From positions 1 through 8,311 of the forward strand of contig RFRI01000048.1 in assembly GCA_009924535.1 (NCBI GenBank): a DNA stretch of 8,311 nt, read 5' to 3'. The notes beneath the pieces are model-generated. The model was given only the letters and a program-made list of their open reading frames with translations, was not told the DNA's origin and did no database searches. Source of the DNA: Verrucomicrobiota bacterium. Lineage in GTDB: Bacteria; Verrucomicrobiota; Verrucomicrobiia; Opitutales; UBA953. Each line of letters begins with the position of its first letter. Positions within the stretch are counted from its first letter, which is position 1. The translations under genes and the position numbers were made by a program. This document shows, piece after piece, positions 1 to 6,103 of this stretch.

Positions 1-103
1 TCTGGGTATTGCGAAGAAACTCCGACACCCGCTCGTTCGTCTGCGCCAGACCGGTCAACAGCACCAGACTCTCAGTCTGCTTGAGGCTGCTGAGGTAGAC
101 GCC
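1..103 (-). other. PilN-like fragment fused in frame to the DUF6807 gene; probable chimeric join
   Basis: Read on the minus strand in the frame of the neighbouring DUF6807 gene, the last 34 residues are GVYLSSLKQTESLV followed by LLTGLAQTNERVSEFLRNTQ. These do not resemble the end of a DUF6807 protein. They match the periplasmic part of type IV pilus assembly proteins of the PilN family, which typically read GVY-x-x-S-x-KQ, then TL-x-G-x-AQSN-x-RVS-x-x-x-RN. PilN is an inner-membrane component of the pilus alignment subcomplex (PilMNOP), usually proteobacterial. The switch falls at GVYLSS (103..86), a stretch that fits both families, as expected if two unrelated sequences were joined at a short shared word. 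A natural fusion is unlikely. The assignment is from memory of the family pattern, not from a search. Confidence 0.65.
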
Positions 104-793
104 GTTGACCCCGGTGTTGTCGAGCTTGGCGACCTTGGTGGGCTTGCCGGAAGCGTCGGTGAAGATCTCGGCCTTGGTGGACGGCTCTTCGAGCGAGCGG
201 GTCAGGCGGATCGCGATGGCGCCTTCCTTGGAGTCCTTGAAGACGGCGTCCTTATCCTGGGCGGTGAGGGTGATGATGCGGTCGATGATGCGCAGGTCCT
301 TGGAGGCGCGGAAGACGAGGGTCTCGTCCTGCTGCAGCACCTTGGAACCGTCGTTCATGATCCAATCCGAAGAGACCTGCAGGGTGGCGGAGCCGGCGCC
401 CGAGGCGATCGACTTGATGCTCTTATGAAGGACGGCGCCGTAGGGGATCTTGCTGTCGCGATCGAAGCCTTCGGGCGGAGAGTTCCAGAAGTCGCAGTCG
501 TTGACGTTGCCGTAGTTGAACCACGAGGAGATGTGGTGCGGGTGGTCGGTGCGTTCGCCGGCGATCTTCTCGTTCGGGTACCCGCGGGTGAAGATGTTGC
601 CCTGCGAGGTGCGGAGCGGGGAAAGGATCGGCTTCTTCTGCTCGGCCGAAAAGACGTAAGAGGTGAAGGGCTGGCCGTCGACGAGGACGTCGACCTGCTA
701 CTTGTCCTTCTGTTCGACGAGCTTCACTTCTTCGGCGACGGCGGCTTGGCCGAACGCGGCGAGGAGGGCGAGGAGAGCGAGGGGGTGCTTCAT
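86..793 (-). pseudogene. Secreted DUF6807 ('PmoA-family') protein, interrupted by an in-frame TAG and cut at its 3' end
   Basis: The minus-strand frame starts at ATG 793 with a signal peptide (residues 1-20, cleavage likely after AVA). The body carries family hallmarks: VDGQPFTSYVF at 38-48, GYPNEKIAGERTDHPHH at 71-87, WFNYGNVNDCDFW at 91-103 and FKDSKEGAIAIRL at 185-197. Pfam formerly labelled this family 'methane oxygenase PmoA'; it is unrelated to particulate methane monooxygenase. Its role is not settled, and members are common as secreted proteins in Planctomycetota and Verrucomicrobiota. Codon 32 (700..698) is TAG, between KDK and QVDVLV, and the frame is open on both sides. One substitution from a sense codon such as TAC would explain it. 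No start codon near the stop would rescue the body. Family similarity ends at about residue 236, where the PilN-like text begins, so the true C-terminus is missing. No Shine-Dalgarno precedes the ATG. Confidence 0.85.
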
Positions 794-908
794 GGGTAGG
801 AGTAGGACATAGCTGGCCCCCCAAGGTTGCCAATCTGAAAGGGGTCAACTTACCCGACAATAGGCACGACCGTATCGGAATTTCGGCTAAGGGTCTGTGG
901 ATGTCTGT

Positions 909-927
909 GGTGGGGTCGCGCCCCACC
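909..927. other. GC-rich hairpin between the lactonase and DUF6807 genes
   Basis: A perfect 7-bp inverted repeat, GGTGGGG and CCCCACC, encloses a TCGCG loop. It begins 8 bases beyond the lactonase stop codon in the minus-strand transcript. No T-run follows, so it is not a standard intrinsic terminator. It could stabilise the lactonase mRNA 3' end, act as a weak terminator, or be a REP-like element of a second type. It lacks the GTAG head seen in the REP copies further right. Confidence 0.4.
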
Positions 928-934
928 CTCGGGT

Positions 935-1894
935 TCAGAAGCCCGCGCCTTTGACCTTGGTCTTCACGCGCAGGAGCCGGTCCTTGGACGTGATGTAGAG
1001 GGTGTGGCCGTCGTCGCCCCAGGCGAGATTCGCCGTCGGCTGGCCGCACAGGATCGAGCCGAGGTGCTTGCCTTCCGGGGTCACGATGAGCACGCCGCCG
1101 GGGCCGGTGGTCCAGATATTGCCGTTCACGTCGAGTTTCATGCCGTCGCAGCTACCCTGGCGATTCTTGCTCTTCAGTTTGGCGGCGACGAACACGTCGC
1201 GCAGGCCGGAGCCGTCGAGGTTGCAGACGGAGACGCGCGGGTTCTTGCCGTCCGAAACGGCGAGGTAGAGGGACTTCTGGTCGAGGCTCAGCGCGATGCC
1301 GTTAGGCCACTGGACTTCCTTGGTCACGAGGGAGACCTTGCCGTCGGTCGAGAGCTTATAGACGCCATGATAAGGAGTCTCGGTCTTCTCGCCCTTGGGC
1401 ACGCCGTAGGGCGGGTCGGTGAAGAAGACGGTGCCGTCCTTCGCGACGCAGAGATCGTTGGGGCTGTTGAAACGCGCGCCGTCCTGGTTCTTGGCCGCGA
1501 GGACCTGGAACTTGCCGTCACCGCCGAGACGCGCGATGCGACGGGTGCCGTGCTGGCAAAGCAGCATGTTACCTTGGGCATCGACGGTCAGTCCGTTGGA
1601 CCCTTGGTTGGCCGAAGCTTCGTCGGTGCCGCTGGGCTTGAGGAAGACGGAGGCCATCGCGTCGCCTTCGATCCACTGATAGGCGGTATTGTTCGGCACG
1701 TCGGAGAAGACGATGCGTCCTTTATACCACACGGGACCTTCGGCCCAGGTGAAGCCCGTCGCGAGCGTCTCGATCTTGGCGCTGCCATCCAGGAGCCCAT
1801 CCAAGGCGGGGTCGAGCTTCTCGATGGATTGCTTAGGGCCTTCGGCGGCGAAGGCGGTAAGCACGGAGAGGAAGAAGGCGGGGAGGAACTTCAT
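935..1894 (-). CDS. Secreted SMP-30/gluconolactonase family protein
   Basis: A 319-residue protein with an N-terminal signal peptide (MKFLPAFFLSVLTAFA, then AEGPK) and a six-bladed SMP-30/gluconolactonase/LRE beta-propeller. Family metal and substrate positions are present: Glu52 in WAEGPVW, Asn146 in FNSPND, Asn198 in WPNGIAL and Asp250 in CDGMKLD. FFTDPPYGV at 157-165 and the C-terminal ANLAWGDDGHTLYITS are also typical. Such enzymes hydrolyse sugar-acid lactones using a divalent cation. The exact lactone cannot be read from sequence. The start was placed at ATG 1894 because the signal peptide begins there. The frame stays open upstream to a GTG at 1984, but that extension runs through a REP repeat and would bury the signal peptide. 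The gene precedes DUF6807 on the same strand with a 141-base gap. Its role may be to open lactones outside the cytoplasm for the nearby GntP-type importer. No Shine-Dalgarno is visible. Confidence 0.92.
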   Translation of the reverse strand: MKFLPAFFLSVLTAFAAEGPKQSIEKLDPALDGLLDGSAKIETLATGFTWAEGPVWYKGRIVFSDVPNNTAYQWIEGDAMASVFLKPSGTDEASANQGSNGLTVDAQGNMLLCQHGTRRIARLGGDGKFQVLAAKNQDGARFNSPNDLCVAKDGTVFFTDPPYGVPKGEKTETPYHGVYKLSTDGKVSLVTKEVQWPNGIALSLDQKSLYLAVSDGKNPRVSVCNLDGSGLRDVFVAAKLKSKNRQGSCDGMKLDVNGNIWTTGPGGVLIVTPEGKHLGSILCGQPTANLAWGDDGHTLYITSKDRLLRVKTKVKGAGF

Positions 1895-1925
1895 GCGCAA
1901 TGGGTAGGGCGGGGACCGAGCGGAG

Positions 1926-1947
1926 GCAAACCAAAGGGTGGTGAGGG
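1926..1947 (-). repeat. Possible degenerate REP copy upstream of the lactonase gene
   Basis: Read on the minus strand, this stretch (CTCACCACCCTTTGG, then TTTGCC) resembles the REP sequence at 1971 and 2037, with one inserted T and several substitutions. It has lost most of the stem pairing. It may be a decayed copy or chance similarity; only the proximity to good copies argues for it. Confidence 0.25.
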
Positions 1948-1970
1948 CGGATAGCGGTATCTGTCTTGAG

Positions 1971-1997
1971 GTAGGGCTGACCACCCTTGGTCAGCCG
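1971..1997 (+). repeat. REP element, copy A (GTAG plus hairpin)
   Basis: GTAG is followed by a perfect 9-bp stem (GGCTGACCA / TGGTCAGCC) with a CCCT loop. The 27 bases are identical to copy B at 2037-2063. A GTAG tetranucleotide directly 5' of a hairpin is the known recognition signature of RAYT transposases acting on REP elements, and a RAYT gene lies alongside. Confidence 0.85.
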
Positions 1998-2001
1998 TGG
2001 T

Positions 2002-2017
2002 TGAGCGAGGACGCTCA
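2002..2017. repeat. Small hairpin between REP copies A and B
   Basis: A 6-bp perfect inverted repeat (TGAGCG / CGCTCA) with an AGGA loop sits between two identical REP copies. This hairpin-spacer-hairpin layout resembles the mosaic REP clusters called BIMEs. The stem sequence is unrelated to the REP stem and has no GTAG head. Confidence 0.4.
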
Positions 2018-2036
2018 GTCCGACCCGAGGTAGCTG

Positions 2037-2063
2037 GTAGGGCTGACCACCCTTGGTCAGCCG
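2037..2063 (+). repeat. REP element, copy B, overlapping the RAYT stop codon
   Basis: Identical over 27 bases to copy A: GTAG, then GGCTGACCA, loop CCCT, then TGGTCAGCC. The TGA stop of the minus-strand transposase (2059..2057) lies inside the right arm of this hairpin, so the gene ends in its own repeat. Such tight packing is typical of a REP/RAYT cassette. Confidence 0.88.
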
Positions 2064-2516
2064 TTTTCATCCCTGCATAGGTAGGCGTAGGGCCAATCGA
2101 CCGCCTTGACCACAAGCCCAGCCCGTACCGGGTTATCTCGAACATATGCCGTCTTCGCGCGTAGTTCGCCTGATGAACGAATCCGGTGGTCGAAGAACCC
2201 TTGTTGCCACTCGATAGCATGCCGTTTGGCGACGATGCCCTTGAAGGCCATGATCGTGCGACTGAGGCCTAGGCTATGATTCCATCTGGCAATCAGGTGG
2301 ATATGGTCTGGCATGACGGTCATATTCATCAGTTTCAGCCTGCCCGTGGACTCGTGAATCCTCTGCGTCTCCATGATGGTCGAAAAATACGTCGGGGTGG
2401 GCCAAGGAGTTTAGCTTACGATGGCGGCAGCATATGGTTATGAAGAAAGGATCGCCGCGATCCACCCATTGGGGAATCGCGTGCGGCAGGCGCTTTCGTT
2501 TCGGCAAGTCTTGCAT
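2057..2516 (-). pseudogene. REP-associated tyrosine transposase (RAYT, Y1/HUH), frameshifted
   Basis: Two overlapping minus-strand frames together make one ~150-residue RAYT, a single-strand DNA transposase of the IS200/IS605-type Y1 superfamily that is associated with REP elements. The first frame (from ATG 2516) gives the family N-terminus RKRLPHAIPQWVDRGDPFFI. The second (ending 2057) gives the HUH motif in TVMPDHIHLIARW and the region with the likely catalytic Tyr, AYVRDNPVRAGLV, near the C-terminus. The frames meet at a run of five A on the plus strand (2383-2387). Removing one base there restores HPDVFSTIMETQRIHE, with good family continuity. The lesion is therefore a one-base insertion in a homopolymer, a sequencing error, or less likely a +1 frameshift site. 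Flanking REP copies support the assignment. RAYTs are usually single-copy, domesticated genes and not freely moving insertion sequences. Confidence 0.87.
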
Positions 2517-2578
2517 TGGCCTTATCTAAGGAGGTGGCTGGGAGTATTTCGATTTAGGTTAATACCCAGGGGTTCCGA

Positions 2579-2605
2579 CGGTTGACCAAGGGTGGTCAAC
2601 CCTAC
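2579..2605 (-). repeat. REP element, copy C, inverted
   Basis: Read on the minus strand this is GTAG, then GGTTGACCA, loop CCCT, then TGGTCAACC. It differs from copies A and B by two bases, one in each arm, which pair with each other (C-G replaced by T-A). The stem is therefore conserved through a compensatory change. It lies 63 bases upstream of the RAYT start, so inverted REPs bracket the transposase. Confidence 0.87.
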
Positions 2606-2711
2606 CCAAGGCATGCGCTCCCCCGATACTCGATACTCCAACCTCGATACTCTCATCGTTCTACCCTCCCTTGTCTTGCCCTCCCGCCAAAACCCTCCTT
2701 CCTCATCCTTC
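2606..2711 (+). promoter_or_regulatory. Leader of the idn-like operon with CGATACTC repeats and a pyrimidine-rich tract
   Basis: This gap between REP copy C and the dehydrogenase start should hold the operon promoter. CGATACTC occurs three times (2624-2631, 2631-2638, 2645-2652). From about 2650 to the start codon the plus strand is strongly C/T-rich with no Shine-Dalgarno. I see no convincing -35/-10 pair. The repeats may be an operator or merely low-complexity sequence. Confidence 0.35.
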
Positions 2712-3752
2712 GTGAAAGCCCTGCTCCTCACCGAATATAAGAAGATGTCCTACGTGGACGTGGCCGACCCGGTCTGCGGTCCGGACGACGTCCTGATCCA
2801 AGTCCGCGCCTGCGGCATCTGTGGTTCCGACATCCATGGCTACGACGGCTCCACCGGCCGCCGCATCCCGCCGCTGGTCATGGGCCACGAGGCCGCGGGC
2901 GTCATCACCGGCGTCGGTGTTCATGTGAAAGGCTTCGCCCAAGGCGACCGCGTGACCTTCGACTCCACGGTCTTCTGCGGTGACTGCGTCCATTGCCAGC
3001 GGGGCGACGTGAATCTCTGCGACAATCGCCAGGTCCTCGGCGTCTCCTGCGGCGACTATCGCCGCCACGGCGCCTTCGCCGAGTTCGTCACCGTCCCGGC
3101 TCGCATCCTCCATAAGCTTCCGGCCGAACTGGGCTTCGCCGAAGCCGCGATGATCGAGGCCGTGTCCGTCGGCGTGCATGCCGTCCGCCTTACTCCCGTC
3201 GCCCCGGGCGACACCGCCATCGTCGTGGGTACCGGCATGATCGGCCTCCTGACGCTCCAGGCCGCCAAGATCGCGGGTTTCGTGCAGGTCATCGCCGTCG
3301 ACACCGAGGACTCGCGCCTCGCCGTCGCCAAGGAACTCGGCGCCACGCATAGCTTCAATCCCAAGACCGGCGGCGACCTCACGGACTACGTGAAGTCGCT
3401 CACCAAGGGGCAGGGCGCCGACGCCGCGTTCGAGTGCGTCGGCCTCAACGCCACCGTGCTCTCCGCGATCCATGCCGTGCGCAAGGGCGGCACGGTCACG
3501 CTCGTCGGTAACCTCACGCCGAAGACCGAGCTCCCGCTCCAGATCGTCGTCACCCGTCAGCTTCGTCTGCAGGGTTCCTGCGCCTCCGCCGGCGAGATCC
3601 CGCGCTGCATCGAGCTCCTCGCCACCAAGCAGATCAAGGTCGACAAGATCATCTCCGCCGTCGCGCCGCTCGAGCAGGGCGCCGACTGGTTCGCGAAGCT
3701 CTACGCCGGCGCGCCGGGCGTGATGAAGGTCATCCTCGCTCCCCAGGTCTGA
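2712..3752 (+). CDS. Zinc-dependent MDR dehydrogenase, IdnD-like (probable L-idonate 5-dehydrogenase or related polyol/aldonate dehydrogenase)
   Basis: A 346-residue medium-chain dehydrogenase of the sorbitol/threonine dehydrogenase type. Catalytic zinc ligands are Cys37 (CGICGSD), His59-Glu60 (MGHEAAG) and probably Glu149. The structural zinc site is complete: Cys89, Cys92, Cys95 and Cys103. The Rossmann motif GTGMIG is at 173-178, with Asp197 at the end of the second strand, which favours NAD+ over NADP+. GTG 2712 was chosen because the family N-terminus (here MKALLLTEYKKM) begins exactly there. Upstream in-frame starts at GTG 2592 and ATG 2613 would add a tail translated from the REP and its flank. 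The SDR gene begins 3 bases after the stop and a GntP permease follows, the gene order of E. coli idnDOT, where IdnD (343 residues) oxidises L-idonate to 5-keto-D-gluconate. The family is certain; the substrate is inferred from context. Confidence 0.9.
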   Translation: MKALLLTEYKKMSYVDVADPVCGPDDVLIQVRACGICGSDIHGYDGSTGRRIPPLVMGHEAAGVITGVGVHVKGFAQGDRVTFDSTVFCGDCVHCQRGDVNLCDNRQVLGVSCGDYRRHGAFAEFVTVPARILHKLPAELGFAEAAMIEAVSVGVHAVRLTPVAPGDTAIVVGTGMIGLLTLQAAKIAGFVQVIAVDTEDSRLAVAKELGATHSFNPKTGGDLTDYVKSLTKGQGADAAFECVGLNATVLSAIHAVRKGGTVTLVGNLTPKTELPLQIVVTRQLRLQGSCASAGEIPRCIELLATKQIKVDKIISAVAPLEQGADWFAKLYAGAPGVMKVILAPQV

Positions 3753-3755
3753 TCA

Positions 3756-4556
3756 ATGAAACCAATGGCTTTCTTCGATCTCACCGGCAAGGTCGCCTTC
3801 ATCACGGGCACCAGCCGCGGCCTCGGCCAATACTTCGCCCGCGCCCTCGCGCAGGCCGGCGCCGACATCGCGATGTCGAGCCGTGACGCCTCCAAACTCG
3901 CCCCGTTCCGCAAGGAGATCGAGGCCCTCGGCCGCCGCACCTGCGGCGTCGACCTCGACGTCCGCGACCACGCCAGCATCAAGGCCGCCGTCGCGGAAGT
4001 GGAGAAGCAGATGGGGCGCATCGATATCCTCGTGAACAACGCCGGCTGCAACGCCCGCAAGCCCGCGCTCGAGGTCACGTGGGAAGATTGGAACATGGTC
4101 CTTGATACCAATCTCCGCGGGACCTTCTTCACCTCGCAGGCCGTCGCGCCGGGGATGATCGCCCGCGGCTATGGACGCATCGTCAATATCGGCTCCGTCA
4201 CCTGCGTCGCGGGTTACGCCGGCCTCGCCCCGTATGGCGCCAGCCGCGGTGGCGTGAAGCAGCTCACCATGAGCCTCGCCGACGACTGGGGTCGCCACGG
4301 CGTCACCGTCAACTGCCTCGCGCCGGGTTGGTTCAAGACCGCCCAGAACGCCGTCCTCTACGAGAATCGCGAGTGGGTCGACTACCTCTGCGACCGCATT
4401 CCGCTGAAGCGTCCCGGTGCGCCCGACGACCTCGCCGGACCGGTGGTCTTCCTCTCTTCCGAAGAGAGCCGCTACGTGACCGGCCAGACCTTGTTGGTTG
4501 ACGGGGGCATCAGCACGGGTGCTACTCGTGCCACGGTCGCCCCGCCGAAACCCTGA
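3756..4556 (+). CDS. SDR-family oxidoreductase, IdnO/gluconate 5-dehydrogenase-like, with Arg replacing the catalytic Lys
   Basis: A 266-residue classical short-chain dehydrogenase. The cofactor motif TGTSRGLG is at 17-24, NNAG at 94-97, and the catalytic Asn119, Ser147 and Tyr160 are in place. PG at 190-191 and the C-terminal YVTGQTLLVDGG are typical. SSR at 41-43, after the second strand, suggests NADP(H). The tetrad Lys should lie four residues after Tyr160, but YGASRGG has Arg164 (codon CGC); the nearest Lys is 168. Translation may start at ATG 3756 or at ATG 3765 (MAFFDLTGK), which suits the fold as well. The gene starts 3 bases after the upstream dehydrogenase stop, so the two are surely cotranscribed. 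By analogy with E. coli IdnO (254 residues) it would reduce 5-keto-D-gluconate to D-gluconate. Whether Arg supports that chemistry is open. Confidence 0.88.
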   Translation: MKPMAFFDLTGKVAFITGTSRGLGQYFARALAQAGADIAMSSRDASKLAPFRKEIEALGRRTCGVDLDVRDHASIKAAVAEVEKQMGRIDILVNNAGCNARKPALEVTWEDWNMVLDTNLRGTFFTSQAVAPGMIARGYGRIVNIGSVTCVAGYAGLAPYGASRGGVKQLTMSLADDWGRHGVTVNCLAPGWFKTAQNAVLYENREWVDYLCDRIPLKRPGAPDDLAGPVVFLSSEESRYVTGQTLLVDGGISTGATRATVAPPKP

Positions 4557-4568
4557 TTCCCTCGCGCC

Positions 4569-5906
4569 ATGCTTTACGCCCTGCTCGCCATCGCCGTCCT
4601 GGTCCTGTTGGTGACCTGGCTGAAGCTGAATCCGTTCATCGCGCTGCTGATCAGCTCGCTGACGCTCGGGGCGATGGTCGTGGCCACGCAGGGGGCGCTG
4701 ACCATGACGGAGGTCTTGAAGGCCTTCCAGACGGGCTTCGGTAACACCTTGGCCAGCACCGGTTCGATCATCGTGCTCGGCGTCGTTTTCGGAAAACTAC
4801 TGGCCGAGTCCGGTGGGGCAGGGGTGCTCGCCAAGCAGTTCATCCGTACGCTCGGGCCCTCGCGCATCGGCCTCTGCATCATCCTGCTCGCGCTCTGCGT
4901 CGGCATGACGACCTGGTTCGCCGTCGGCCTGCTGCTCATCCTGCCGATCGTCATCACCCTCGCCAAGGAGACCGGTAAGCCCTTCCTGTTGCTGGTCCTG
5001 CCGCTGCTGTCCTTTCTCTCCGTGATGCACGGCCTGATGCCGCCGCACCCCGGCCCCGTCATCGCGATCGACGCGCTGCATGCGGACATGGGCAAGGTCA
5101 TCCTGTGGGCGCTGGTGCTGGGCATTCCGGTCGCGGCTATCGCTGGCCCGTTCTTCGCCAAGCTCGCCGTCAAGCGGGTCGAGGTCGCCACGCCGGAGTT
5201 CACGCCGTCGGTGTCCGCCGGCCAGACCCTGCCGACGTTCGGTCTCACGATTTTCACCGTCCTGCTGCCGGTGATCCTGCTGCTGACGGGCACCTTGGTC
5301 GAGCTCCTGCAGGCCAAGGAAGCCCTCTGGGGAAAGGTCGGGCTCTTCGTCGGCAACCCCGTGATCGCCCTGCTTTTATCGGTGCTTTTCGCGATGTGGG
5401 CGTTTGGTCGACGCTGCGGACGTTCCGCGGGAGAACTCCTGAAGTTCTCTGAGCAGAGCGTCTCCGGCATCGGTATGACGCTCATCCTCGTCGGCGCCGG
5501 CGGCGGCTTCGCGCTCGTCATGCGGACGGCCGGCGTGGACAAGCAGCTCGCCGAGCTGGCGGCCACCGCGGGCCTGCCTTTATTGGTCTACGGTTGGCTT
5601 GTCTCGGCCTTCATCCGCGTCGCCACCGGCTCCGCGACCGTCGCGATCACCGTCGCCTCCGGTTTCATCGCGCCCGTCTTGGCGGCTCATCCCGGTACCA
5701 GTCCCGAGCTCATGGTGATCTCGATCGGCTGTGGCTCGCTCTTCCTTTCGCACCTCAACGACAGCGGCTTCTGGATGGTCAAGGAATGCCTCGGCCTGTC
5801 CGTCGGCCAGACCCTCCGCACGTGGACGATCACCGAGACCCTCATCGGTATCTCCGGGTTAGGTATGGCGCTGCTCGCCGAGCAGGTGTTGAAGTTGATC
5901 GGGTAA
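4569..5906 (+). CDS. GntP-family sugar-acid permease, IdnT/GntT-like
   Basis: A 445-residue, highly hydrophobic inner-membrane protein with about 12 or more predicted helices, the usual size for the GntP gluconate:H+ symporter family. Family signatures are clear: LMPPHPGP at 156-163, GAGGGF at 309-314, RVATGSATVA at 350-359 and GCGSLFLSHLNDSGFW at 387-402. Characterised members import gluconate, L-idonate, fructuronate or D-serine. Its place 12 bases after the SDR stop makes it the third gene of an idnD-idnO-idnT-like operon, so an aldonate such as L-idonate or gluconate is the best guess. The start ATG 4569 gives a first helix from residue 2, as usual in the family. No Shine-Dalgarno precedes it. 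The next 200 bases hold 12-bp repeats and no gene. Confidence 0.95.
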   Translation: MLYALLAIAVLVLLVTWLKLNPFIALLISSLTLGAMVVATQGALTMTEVLKAFQTGFGNTLASTGSIIVLGVVFGKLLAESGGAGVLAKQFIRTLGPSRIGLCIILLALCVGMTTWFAVGLLLILPIVITLAKETGKPFLLLVLPLLSFLSVMHGLMPPHPGPVIAIDALHADMGKVILWALVLGIPVAAIAGPFFAKLAVKRVEVATPEFTPSVSAGQTLPTFGLTIFTVLLPVILLLTGTLVELLQAKEALWGKVGLFVGNPVIALLLSVLFAMWAFGRRCGRSAGELLKFSEQSVSGIGMTLILVGAGGGFALVMRTAGVDKQLAELAATAGLPLLVYGWLVSAFIRVATGSATVAITVASGFIAPVLAAHPGTSPELMVISIGCGSLFLSHLNDSGFWMVKECLGLSVGQTLRTWTITETLIGISGLGMALLAEQVLKLIG

Positions 5907-5908
5907 GG

Positions 5909-5975
5909 GTCGATGGCTGAGTCGATGGCAGATGACGGAGGACTGAATCGAGGGCTGAATAGAGGACTGCGTTGA
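5909..5975 (-). repeat. 12-bp degenerate repeat cluster 1, inverted orientation
   Basis: Immediately after the permease stop, about five to six units follow with a near 12-base period. Examples are GAGTCGATGGCT, GAGTCGATGGCA, GAATCGAGGGCT (5945-5956) and GAATAGAGGACT. GAATCGAGGGCT is the exact reverse complement of the cluster 3 unit AGCCCTCGATTC. TCGATGGCAGA (5922-5932) and GAGGGCTGAAT (5950-5960) reappear inverted in cluster 2, so the transcript could fold into an imperfect long stem. No protein reading is plausible. Confidence 0.65.
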
Positions 5976-6035
5976 TAAGTCCCGCCACATGCCACCTGGG
6001 GCTGCCGCCCGCCACCTGAAATGCCTCTCCGTTTT

Positions 6036-6103
6036 CCCTCTCGATTCAGCCCTCTGTCATCGACTCTGCCATCGATTCCGTCATCTATTCCTCATTACTT
6101 CAT
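6036..6103 (+). repeat. 12-bp degenerate repeat cluster 2, in the leader of the SGNH hydrolase
   Basis: Pyrimidine-rich units such as TGTCATCGACTC, TGCCATCGATTC and CGTCATCTATTC run up to the hydrolase start. ATTCAGCCCTC (6044-6054) and TCTGCCATCGA (6065-6075) are exact reverse complements of words in cluster 1. The cluster ends nine bases before the ATG, so it would lie in the mRNA 5' leader and could influence translation. Confidence 0.6.

Noticed and set aside
698..700. TAG as a recoded amino acid (pyrrolysine or suppressor readthrough)
   Set aside because: No recoding gene or structure is seen, the site is not a known catalytic position, and a single base change explains it more simply.
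86..793. Methane oxidation gene, suggested by the old 'PmoA' family label
   Set aside because: The protein is soluble and secreted, with the DHPHH-type DUF6807 pattern; it is not the membrane subunit of particulate methane monooxygenase.
423..1954. Long open frames antisense to the DUF6807 and lactonase genes and in their other minus frame
   Set aside because: They are rich in Arg, Pro, Gly or Val/Glu in the way expected of GC-rich shadow frames, overlap recognised genes, and show no domain pattern.
1891..2220. A 109-residue minus-strand frame with repeated ADQGWSALP
   Set aside because: The repeat is simply the two identical REP copies translated, and the frame overlaps the RAYT C-terminus.
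2592..2711. Extended N-terminus of the MDR dehydrogenase from GTG 2592
   Set aside because: The extra 40 residues come from the REP arm and low-complexity leader; the family N-terminus starts exactly at GTG 2712.
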